A DNA stretch of 64,000 nucleotides from Henningerozyma blattae CBS 6284. Its lineage: Eukaryota > Ascomycota > Saccharomycetes > Saccharomycetales > Saccharomycetaceae. The position numbers and the translations under genes are program-made. Location: NCBI RefSeq assembly GCF_000315915.1, contig NC_020185.1:1302001-1366000 (forward strand), in the 5' to 3' direction. Shown piece after piece: positions 30,901 through 41,200 of this stretch (position 1 is the first letter of the stretch; each line of letters begins with the position of its first letter). The notes beneath the pieces are model-generated. The model was not told the DNA's origin and made no database searches. It worked only from the letters and a program-made list of their open reading frames with translations.

Positions 30901-31840
30901 AGGTGATTCTGAATATAATAGTCATCTTGATAAATACGAATATGATGAAGATAATGATTTTATCGATGATAACGATTATTTTAAAGGTCTCAGTGATACA
31001 ACAACAAAATCAAAGTTAAGATCTAAAAGTAAAGGTGTTGCAACATCAAAGAATAAAAAAAAGAAAACAAAGAAAAAATATCCTGGGAAAGAGTTGCCTC
31101 GATTTGACAATGATGATGACGATAACAATGATTCGCAAAAGGCAACTTCTAAGCATCAAATTGTTAGTAAGGCTTATATAGATGACTCTGATGATGAAGA
31201 TGACAATATTTTGAACCCAATTTTCTTTGAAAATGAAATGTATATGAGATGGTTACTGGATAAAAATAATGGTAACTTATCAAAGGATAAATACGAGATG
31301 TTTGCAGCCTTTGTAACAGAAAGAATCCAAAATAATGGTAAAATAATAAGCAACTACACTTCTTTGTTCGATGGGCCTGTCCCTAATATATCTCTTGATA
31401 GTACTGATTCTAATGATGGTAGCTCTAAGCCAGATGATACCCTACGTTTTCTGTCAAGAAAGACTGAAGAAATCTTAATTGAACATTCGGAGGGAAAAGA
31501 TGATGATAATGATTCTGAAGCACTATCTCAAGCCGACAAAAGAGCTGTCTCTATTAATAATATATCTGACACAAATATTTCCTCTGATGAAAGTTCTTCA
31601 ACTAATGAGAATGAACAACTAGCTGATGACTTTTCCAATCCAACATTCACTAATTTATCTGATCATGGAAAAAATCAAACTAACGATATGCAGAATAGTG
31701 ATAACAAAAAAATTGATAGTTCTACTGATACTTTTGATGATAATGATGAGTATTATAATTCAGTCACTAAAGAGTCGGCCGATAAAGACAACGATAGTGA
31801 TGACGAAGAATATTTATCCCAAGAAAAAAGCCAAAATTAA
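27965..31840 (+). CDS. TOF1: TOF1, replication fork protection complex subunit (Timeless family)
   Basis: It pairs with Csm3 at the replisome, where it supports fork pausing, checkpoint signalling and cohesion. The 1291-residue protein starts with the Timeless N-domain ([38 protein letters not shown]). Helical-repeat blocks follow, including [13 protein letters not shown]-type and [20 protein letters not shown] motifs seen in yeast Tof1, then an acidic, Ser-rich C-terminal tail. Length is close to S. cerevisiae (1238). An in-frame TAG lies 21 bases upstream, fixing the ATG at 27965. It is followed by convergent SEC2 and then BNI1, as in S. cerevisiae (YNL273W-YNL272C-YNL271C). Confidence 0.97.
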   Translation: [1291 protein letters not shown]

Positions 31841-32140
31841 TTATATCAGACGATGACTCTGAATAATCAAAAGCTCGCCAATTACTATATATATATATAT
31901 AATTATTAAGAAGAACAAAAATATTTGAATCGTAATCAATAATTAAATTGTGTGCATGTATCATATCTACTCTATCAATTATAAATATAAATATATATAA
32001 AAAAATATAATATAGATATTTATACAAGTTGTTGAAATGCAATTATAAAATTCAAAGTCATATACCAAGTAGATAAGACGAATAGCAGCAGATAGAAATG
32101 TTCAGATATTGTAAACAAAGTATAGTTAGAGATAGTAGGC
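31841..32140. other. Intergenic, convergent TOF1/SEC2 3' region
   Basis: About 0.3 kb, strongly AT-rich, with (TA)n at about 31885-31902 and TATAAATATAAATATATA near 31979-31996. These are typical bidirectional polyadenylation context. No gene is seen. Confidence 0.5.
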
Positions 32141-34561
32141 TCAAGTTACCGTACTTCTGGAAGATTCCTCGTCTATTGGTTTATTTTCAATTCTCTCACT
32201 TGTGGGGATAACTTCTTCATCATCGTTCATGTCATCAATATAACTGTCTAGTATGTCATCATTTTGGTTGTCGTTATCTGAGGTCAGCTGCGTTGATGGT
32301 TCATTAGTTTCGCCGTTGACACTGTTTATTATACCAGTACTATTTGTAGCCGATGTATCCTCTCTATCTGAAGATATAGTAGATTCGTGTTCTATATTTT
32401 GATCATCCACAGGTGTGATTGACTTAGTTAAGGTATCATCATTAGCTGCTATACTGGATTCACTTTCTTGTTCATCTTCTAACATAGTCGGGTTTTCAGC
32501 ACTGGCGGTGCTATTTCTATTTTGGACGTTCGATGACACATGTTGAGTGTTTGTTGCAGGTATTCCATTAGAATTAATGTGTTTATCACTCGGTCTTAAA
32601 TCTTCCTGTAAGTTTTTAAGCTCCTTTTCTAATGGGGATTTAAAACTGTTATTGCTTGTAGAATTTAGTTTTTCTAATTTAGTATCAATACTATTATTTT
32701 CAAAATCAAATGCATCATCGGTTTCTTGCTTTAAAGAAAATGATTCCTGATCAGTAGTGTCAATGTGATTTTTCAATATTTGTGTATCGCGATGCATTAA
32801 AGTATTGGTAGAATTGATATTATTATTAGATGGGGATGTTGAGGGTAGTTGAGATGAAGTGAAATTGTCTGTATTTTGATCCAAATCCTTAATATTACTT
32901 TCAGATATAGATAATGGAGCAAATTTAGCTTCTATAGAATCATCTAAGGACCAGATTCCCATATGCGACCAATGTAACATACAACGTAATTTGCATAACT
33001 GTAGCCAGGCGCGTTGGATATTTGTTGTTGGTTGGCCAAACGTATCTACATCTGTTAATGAAGTATCACCAACCGGATTCGTTTGCGTTTGTTGGAAGAA
33101 AGGATTAGAAGTAGCAGGATTTAAAACAGAAGCTGTCTGAGCCATATTTAATCCTTTAATAAAACTTTTTCTTTTAGCTTTTTTCTTTTCCTTTTCTTTA
33201 TCTTTAGTTGGTGAAGCAGGAGAGCCTTTAATTTTTGTTGGATCAGATTTTGATAAATTAGCAATAGCTATTTTTTCCAATTTCCAAGTCCCTAATGCTA
33301 AAGATCTTAAGAATGCAAAGATTTCACCTGTTTGCCTTACTTTCAATACACAGCTTTGGCATAAGGGGAATTGATTTGTAACTGTAATCTTACCTGTTTC
33401 AGACCTAGATTGAGTTTTTAAAAGATGAATTCTTGCATGCTGCACAGAATCATCTCTCTTTTCATTACAAAAAGCGCAAGGTTCGTGTACTGCAACAGGA
33501 GGAGAATTGGTTGGAAAATTGAACAGGTGAGAGTTCTTTTGGTTTGAAGAGCCATTTGTGTCTTTTCCGGATATGTCCCTGGTAGATCCAGTAGTGTTGT
33601 TAGATGTAGCAGATCGCCTATTACGACTGTGTGTATATAATTCATTAACTCCACTTAATGGTTCCACCATGACCAGACCCTCCATCATTTGAGTTAATAA
33701 TGTTCGTTTTACTACCCATCCTAAACCGTCTGCATTATCTAATCTTAGTACTGGTTGAATCTCATCATTAACTAATCTTCTTAATAATTTCGAGTCATTT
33801 GTTGTTTGTTTAATATTTTTAACGAACGGTAGAACTGCAACAAACTTTAGAAATTCACCATATAAAGGTAGATCATATCTAATATCTGATATATTTGGAG
33901 AATAAATAATATTTGCAAAAGATTCAGAGTTTGTGGTTGAGATAATGGTTGGTGATCCGGCTCTTTGAGAACTACCAGAATGAATTGTTACTTCGCTAAG
34001 CATTGAGTTTCTTTTGTTATTCGAATCTTCATCTTGGAATTCTTGTAATACTTTTTTCAAATTTTTCAATTGTAATTCAAGTGTTTCTAATACGGTATCC
34101 TTTTCTTTTAATTGTTCCATTAGCTTAGTATTTCTTAATTCAACGGCAGCTTTTTCCTTTCTTGCATCTGCCACCATATGATTAGCTTCATCGAAAAGTG
34201 ATGCTGTCAAATCTTCGACTTCTTTATTAAGTGCAGTACATTCTCCTTCAGCTTTCTCCCTTAATTGTCTTTCTTTGACTAATTCAGCATTCGCTATTTT
34301 CAATTGAGATTCTAGGTCATTTGCATTCTTTTGTAAAGCAGAACCAGTGGCTTTGATTTGAGAATTCTTTTCGATAGTCAGTTTTTGAGCAGCTAGTTTC
34401 TTGTTAGCTTGATTCAATTTATCTTCTAGTTGTGATTGTTTTGAAATACTCTCCATTAATTGAGTTGATAAAAGAGTTACCTGATCTGTTACTCTTTGAG
34501 ATTCATCTGCAATCTCTTGTTCTGACATTTTGTTAGTTGTTGAAGGACTAGAGGCTTCCAT
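32141..34561 (-). CDS. SEC2: SEC2, guanine nucleotide exchange factor for Sec4
   Basis: It activates the Rab GTPase Sec4 on secretory vesicles for polarised exocytosis. The 806-residue protein has a long N-terminal coiled coil (about 20-185, with LLSTQLMESISKQSQLEDKLNQA) that forms the exchange domain. A central region carries two Cys pairs (AFCNEKRDD and LCQSCVLK), then a basic segment (PTKDKEKEKKKAKRKS) and an acidic, Ser-rich tail. The open frame extends to 34615 but has no ATG there. The ATG at 34561 has T at -3. The ATG at 34528 (MSEQEIADESQRV) has AAAATG context and lines up with the S. cerevisiae N-terminus, so it may be the main start. SEC2 and BNI1 adjacency matches S. cerevisiae. 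Confidence 0.95.
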   Translation of the reverse strand: MEASSPSTTNKMSEQEIADESQRVTDQVTLLSTQLMESISKQSQLEDKLNQANKKLAAQKLTIEKNSQIKATGSALQKNANDLESQLKIANAELVKERQLREKAEGECTALNKEVEDLTASLFDEANHMVADARKEKAAVELRNTKLMEQLKEKDTVLETLELQLKNLKKVLQEFQDEDSNNKRNSMLSEVTIHSGSSQRAGSPTIISTTNSESFANIIYSPNISDIRYDLPLYGEFLKFVAVLPFVKNIKQTTNDSKLLRRLVNDEIQPVLRLDNADGLGWVVKRTLLTQMMEGLVMVEPLSGVNELYTHSRNRRSATSNNTTGSTRDISGKDTNGSSNQKNSHLFNFPTNSPPVAVHEPCAFCNEKRDDSVQHARIHLLKTQSRSETGKITVTNQFPLCQSCVLKVRQTGEIFAFLRSLALGTWKLEKIAIANLSKSDPTKIKGSPASPTKDKEKEKKKAKRKSFIKGLNMAQTASVLNPATSNPFFQQTQTNPVGDTSLTDVDTFGQPTTNIQRAWLQLCKLRCMLHWSHMGIWSLDDSIEAKFAPLSISESNIKDLDQNTDNFTSSQLPSTSPSNNNINSTNTLMHRDTQILKNHIDTTDQESFSLKQETDDAFDFENNSIDTKLEKLNSTSNNSFKSPLEKELKNLQEDLRPSDKHINSNGIPATNTQHVSSNVQNRNSTASAENPTMLEDEQESESSIAANDDTLTKSITPVDDQNIEHESTISSDREDTSATNSTGIINSVNGETNEPSTQLTSDNDNQNDDILDSYIDDMNDDEEVIPTSERIENKPIDEESSRSTVT

Positions 34562-35260
34562 GAAGCGAAAAATTGGCACTATTGTAGTTAATAGGTGAAT
34601 AGAAACTCTAAACACTATTTATGATTCCTTTTAAAAGGATTCGGATTTCTTTTAGTTACTAATCTTTAATCTTTTAACGTGTAATTTAGTTTTAAGGATT
34701 TGCGTTGTTTGTTTTCTAGAAGCCATTGTTTTCATTGATCTGGAACGGACAAAAACAGCCTCAGAAACCCTATACGAGAGTCTTACAAATATTGGGTTGG
34801 ATAAGAAATAGCCCAGGGTTATTTTCAAAAAAAATAAACTTTATAAAGCTTATATTTTTATAAAGCTTATAATTTTAAAAACTTTATTATAAATAACAGA
34901 ATAAAGTTTTGTCATAGGCAAATACAATAGGTAAATGATGAGCTTATAATAATATTTTGTATTTGCTTATGATGAGTATCAAAATATGAATTGTTATAAT
35001 GTCTCAATTGTAAAATGCTTTTGTCTATTAGAGATGTATAGATATATATATGTATAGGATCTGTATATGCTAGGGAACACCGTATATGTAATGATTATAT
35101 ATCGATATATGTATGTTATTCGTGTTACTTTATAGGTTGTTATATTTTATAATGGTATCATGTAGGTTTAATGGTGTTGTTGGTAATGTTGATGAGGGTA
35201 TTACAAGCTTAGTAAGCATGTACACTTATATTAATTATTGTATTATCTGAAACTGATCGA
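34562..35260. other. Intergenic, SEC2 promoter and BNI1 3' flank
   Basis: About 0.7 kb. It contains two exact copies of the 15-mer TTTATAAAGCTTATA at 34840-34854 and 34857-34871, and TA-rich sequence near 35040-35110. No gene is seen. Confidence 0.5.
34840..34871. repeat. Two direct copies of a 15-base TATA-like element
   Basis: TTTATAAAGCTTATA is present twice with a 17-base period in the SEC2 upstream region, about 280 bases before the SEC2 start. It could supply duplicated TATA-like elements. Confidence 0.6.
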
Positions 35261-38200
35261 TTAAAGTTCATGAAACTGATCTTCGTCGCTATCACTAATA
35301 GTAGTAGTGGCAGCATTAGTACTAGTATTCTCGGGATGAGCTGCTTCTGTGTCATCAAAAATCTCGATAGAATCGATACTTTTTTGAATCTTATGCTCAT
35401 ATTCTTCATCATTTGGTCCTAATTTACCAGTACCTTGAGATACAAGGGTGTCAGAGTCAATTGTTTGAAGATTATTATCGAAAGAAGACAAAATCATGTT
35501 ACTTTCTGTTGATATGTCTATTGATGGATTCTCCTCTTCGATCTTATCGTTAGGGTTAGACTCTTGAGTTAGCAAGTCGGGACTATCTGGTTCACCATCC
35601 ACAGTTTTATCAGAACTAACAAACTTTAGTTTATTCGATGTTAAATCAGATGTATTTCTTCTACGTGCGCGTAACTTCTCCTTTCTTTCTTCTAGAACAG
35701 AATTTTTCCTTGTTGGTGTCTGAGATCCTCGCAATTCAAACAATAATGATTTTGCACGATCAACTATTTCTTGGTCAAGATCATCATTAGAAGAATCATT
35801 TGTCACTTTTCCATCCGTTGTTGTTGTTATTGTAGTTGGATTAGGCGTGGATGTCATATCAGCCAAGCTACTTTTCTCACCTGGTGTTGGAGATTGGAGA
35901 TATTCATTAGATACTTTCTTTGGTGTTATCTTAGAATCTGTAGGGGAATAAACAATTGAATCTTCGCCAGTTTCAAATTCCTTTAATATTTGGCTAGCAG
36001 TCTCTTTTTCATTTTGTAATTTCTTTCTGACCATTGCCCGTTTTCTTGCTGAAGTAGGGTCTGTTTTTACAGGGCCAACATTCTTTAATTGTTCTAATAA
36101 TTTATCCATAACATCACGACGATCTTCATCTTCTTCTTCTTCAGTGCCATCAGTATTGCTAGTATCATCGCTATGTGATTTTTTCTTTGAATCTTCAAGA
36201 CGTTTTTGTTGCTCTTCAATTCTTTTCTTGTGATTTTCGTAGATTCTTTCTTCTTCCTCAACTTTCAAATTCTGTTCTTGAGCTCTCTTATATTCATTAA
36301 TGAAATCAGCAAATTTTTTGAAAAACGAATTTTTGGCAAACTTATCTTTAGAATCTTCACCAAACACTTGCATTAAATTTTCAAATTCCATAATTGATAG
36401 TTTAACTTCATCTGATAATAAATCTGCCTTTTTAGTTGCCTCAGGTAGAACTGGTAAAACTTTAATTAGAACTTTATCTTGGGGATGGAATTTAGAAGAG
36501 TCACTTAATTTACCAATTTCGACAGACCTACCAACATTTATAATACCTTGGCTAAATTCTTTACAATCACGGACTAATTGTTCGATAGATACTTTTACTA
36601 CATCTAAAACTGGTTGTAACTCATTTAAAAAGTCATTAAACTCTGGGTAATTTTGTCTAATAATACTTTCAACATAATTCAAAAAGGTCATATTGTTAGT
36701 GCTATCTTTAATAAATGTCAATCTTTGTAAAGTAGCTAACTTAAAACCTTGAGCTTGCTTTGATGCATCATTCATAAAATTACCAACAGCTAGAATTACA
36801 TTAAATACATTCTTTAAATTTTCTGATTTTTGAATACTACCAACAGCTAGATCTACTCGTCTTAATTTGCGGATCAATTCGTCAAAATCTTTTTCATAAG
36901 AAGTAACTACTTTCAAAGCAATCATACGAGAGCCCCAGTAGGATTGTAAATTAACCATTAATTGTAAGTATATTTGATCTGCTCTCTGTAATTCATTTGG
37001 ATCTTTTTCAGGTGGTTTGGCATCCTTTACATCTTTAACACCTTCCCAGTCTGTTGAGTAAGGTGCGTAGCTTCTTGCAAGATTTACAGAAACCTCCACG
37101 ATTTCCTGTTTCGATAAGAAATCAATAACACTCGGTGTATTTAGAATAGAACGATCACATCTAATTATTTTTTCAATCAATTGATCGACTGTTAAATTGC
37201 TAAACATATGCAAATTAATACCAAATTGTTGCGAGATATCACGAGACAGGTATGTAATTTTTGTAGAGTCTTCTTTCTTTTTAGAAGCTAATGATTTGAT
37301 TTCTCTGGCAGCAAAGGCACTTTCTAATCTCTTCAAGACACCTTTTTCAAACAGGTCATCTGCAAATTCTTCAGCTTTACCATTTACCCAAATTGAGTTA
37401 TCTGTATCATCAAGTTTTTCCCAGTGAAGTTGTTTTAATTTCTTCTGAGAACGAGGGTATTTTTCAAAAAAGTTGGGAGATGTGCTGAAATCTGGAGCAC
37501 TATCTGTTCTATACATAGACTTCTCTGACATTAGTGGAGGTGGAGGAGGTGGTGGCATTGGTGAGTTTGGATTGGGAGGAGTAGTAGACTCAGATTGAAG
37601 CATGGCTGGTAAAGGAGGTGGAGGTGGGCCGCCAGATGTTAATAATATTGGTGGAATTGGAGGTGGAGGTGGAGGTGGTGGGGGCGGAGGTGGTGCTGCA
37701 GTTGATGTTTTCTCAGATTCAGGTTCTGTTGAAACAGTATCACCTGACAGGAATTCAGGCATTGGAGGAGCAGCTGGAGATGTTTTGACGGGTGTAGACT
37801 CCTTAGATTTTGTAGCAGTAACCTTTTTAGTCTTCTCGTTTTTCATATCTTCTGTATCGGTATATTCCTCCTCCTCTTCATCATCTTCATCTGTTGGATT
37901 TTCATTGGATATTTTGGAAGATTTTCTAGCCTTTCTGGATGGACATTTTGTATTAGCAGCAGCATCTTCATAATCAGTTTCCTCTTCACTTAATGAATGA
38001 GTAACAGAGACTTTTTGGTTTAATTCCCTAATATAATTAGGCGTAGCGTGCTGTTTCTTCATGCGTGACATAAACTTACGTTCAGGATTATAGTGGGAAA
38101 CATTAGGCGTGTTACTTGACATTGGGCCAGAAGCATTTTGACCAGTCCCATATTTTTGCGATAAGCTTTCCAAAAATGAACTCCCTCCCGAAGTTGTTGA

Positions 38201-41200
38201 TTGATGTGAGAATGTACTTGAGTTATCATTAACATTATTGCTTAAAGCAGTATTTTCATTTTCTTCGTCTGATTCAAAATCAGAGGAGGATGTCGAGGAA
38301 GGTGTAGATATTTGATTAGAATTGGTAGTAGAAAGGGAATTTTGCTTGGCAGACATTGTATTATTTAGGTCAGAAGTCAGTTGATCTAACTTCATGGAAA
38401 ATTTATCCAATTCATCCATCTTGTCTATAAATAAGTTAGGGTCCAATGTTTCGTAAGCTGGGCTATCTGGATCCAACTCCTTAGTTGATGTATTGTTTTT
38501 TTCTAAAAATTCTTCCATATTAAAATCAACACCAAAATTTTGATACATTGTTTCTAATTCTTTTAATCTCTCCATAGCTTGTATCTTTTTGGCATTAAAT
38601 AATTCATTTACATGTTCCTCCACATTAAATCTCGAAATGTCATTAGTCTCTTGTTGTATATCAGCTAATGCTTTTCTTAATTCGGCTAATTTTTGTTGTT
38701 TCTTTGCCATTTCTTCAGATCTATCTTTATTCTTTTTAGCAATTGGAATTCCGGGCTTTAAGCTTGGATGTTTATTATGTGAATCTCTCTTTTCTTGACC
38801 CTTCTTAGGAGTACGTACTGGATCTGTAAAATTAGTCATTTCTAACTGTCTAGCTTCATTTTCAATATCCTCCATTTGCAGTCTCAAGGCTTGTAATCTT
38901 TTATTTGGCTGAACAGTGATGCCGAATCTTTTTGAATCTAAGCTTAAGTCTTTTTTAGTTTTTTGTAGACCATCTTGTAGAGCTTTTTCTATTACTTTTT
39001 TTCTTTTTAGTAGTTCTAATTTTTCAATTTCATGTTTATTTCTCTTAGTACGTGATATTGATGACATGGTATTATCTAATTCAGTTTCCGGCCTTGAATT
39101 TAGAATTGTTAGCATTTTTCTTAATTCAACTTCATGGTCATGCTTTTCCATTAAATGTTTTTTCTTCAACTCATCTAATTCAGTACGCAATTGTTGGGTG
39201 ACCCTTTGATTTTTGGCTAAAATGCTATCTCTTTGTGCTAGTTCATTTTCTAATTTACCTACTAAACCATTTTCAGCTTCACTTAGTCTATTGCTTAAAA
39301 AGTCTCTTTCAGCTTGAACTTCCTCCAACTTTTTTGTTAAATTTCTGCTTTCTAATATGGCTCGTCTGGCCACATCATCAGTTACCATAGAATCATAAAG
39401 ATGTTGAATAGCCATGTTCATTTTAGATTCATTATCGACAGTTGAAAGAGTTGCATCAGTCATTAAGCTATCCATCAATTTTAATTGTTTTGATAACTTT
39501 GTTGGATCATCCTTATCATCGAATAATTTTGAACTTGACAGGTATAAATGTTGTATAATGGAGGTTAATGATTGTTCACCTTCGGTGTCCTTACAAACTT
39601 CTAATAAATGTGATAATAGTGATATTGGGTTATCCAGATCAACTGAGCTTTTTGTGTCCTGTTCCAGAAGAGTATTTAAATCGTCTAATTTTTTATTTTC
39701 ATAATCTTCTAATTGTTCTGTAATCTTTTCATAATCTAGTTTTTTCAATTTATTCATTATTCTTATTGAACCAATATTTTCTAATTTAGTTCTTAATAGG
39801 ACTCTTTGATTTATAATTGTGGAAGCATTACATAACCGATTAATTAAAACCATTGTCCATTGGCAATATTCCAAAATAGCATTTTCACCACCAGTAATTT
39901 TAAAATCTTGGGAAGCACCAACTAATGAGCCCATCTTACCTCTCCCATCTAACGTTGATTCCACGGCATATAACCAAGAAACTAAAACTTTAATTTGTGT
40001 TGTGTTTGTAGAATTCAAATAATGGTATTTATCAGGAACATTTTTTAATAAATAAACCATATTTAGATTTTCATTAATTGAAAACGTTTTATCAAATGTT
40101 GTTAAAAGTATATTTAATCCATCATCATTAATCTTTTGTAACATTAAAACGAATATTTCCGTAGCAATTTTTCTAGTGGCTAATCTTGTGGAAAACAACC
40201 CTTGAACTAAAGTATCAGTCATTAATTTATGTTTTATGAATTCTGTTAACCCTTGTGACAACATGCTTAAGACTCTAAAGCATTTAAAGAAATTATATTC
40301 TTTATCTATCAAATAGGTTGATAATGAATTTTGCATGGTATTTATTCTATAAATGGATTTCATCAATGAGTTAGCCATTGCAATGTGACCTTGATCTTCT
40401 AAAAACGTATTAACCCAAGTTAACTGTTCAGTTCTTAAAGTTACCCATAAATCATTCATTTCATCAACACTTAATCTATCATTTAAAATTTCTTTAATAT
40501 AATCGTTTGGTAAACGATTTGTTCTATCAGGGCTTAAAGCAGACGCTTTATTATTAATATTATTTGAATTTTTCAATTTTGTCTTTGGTTTTGATATAAT
40601 TGGAGATGCATCTTGCTGATTTAAATTTCTACTAGAAATTGAATTAGATGGAGTTAGCATATTTGAAGTATTAAGAGAATGACCATTTGAATTATTAGTT
40701 GAATAAGAATGAGAATTGTTAATTATAGTATTGTTATTATTTGAGTTGAAATTACTGCCAATTATCGATAACCTCGTTGGAGAAGAGGATTTTTTGGGAT
40801 GATCTCCATTATTATTCAATAAGTTTTGATTACCAGTGGATAATCCTGAATTATTATTTGATATTAGAATATTTGAATTATTTAATTGTCCATTTGATGA
40901 TATATTATTAGTATTGGTATTATTATTATTATTATTTATAGGTAAATTATGATTTGAATTTTGTAAGGGATTCTTCGATCTCATTTTTTTCAATTCACTT
41001 TGTAAATCTTGCTTTACAATTAACCATTTCTTGCTGACATCATAACTCATTAATTCCCTTTGTTTATCAGCAGGTAAATTTTGTAAGATGTTTCTTTTAT
41101 ACATTATATCTTCATACAAGGCTTCCACTTCAGCAGGATTATTGGGCATCTCTAAATTGACTTTCCCATCTGGAGTCATGAATTTCATCAAATTATGTAA

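Noticed and set aside
37602..37973. 123-codon plus-strand frame with Gly runs
   Set aside because: It is the antisense shadow of the polyproline FH1 region of BNI1.
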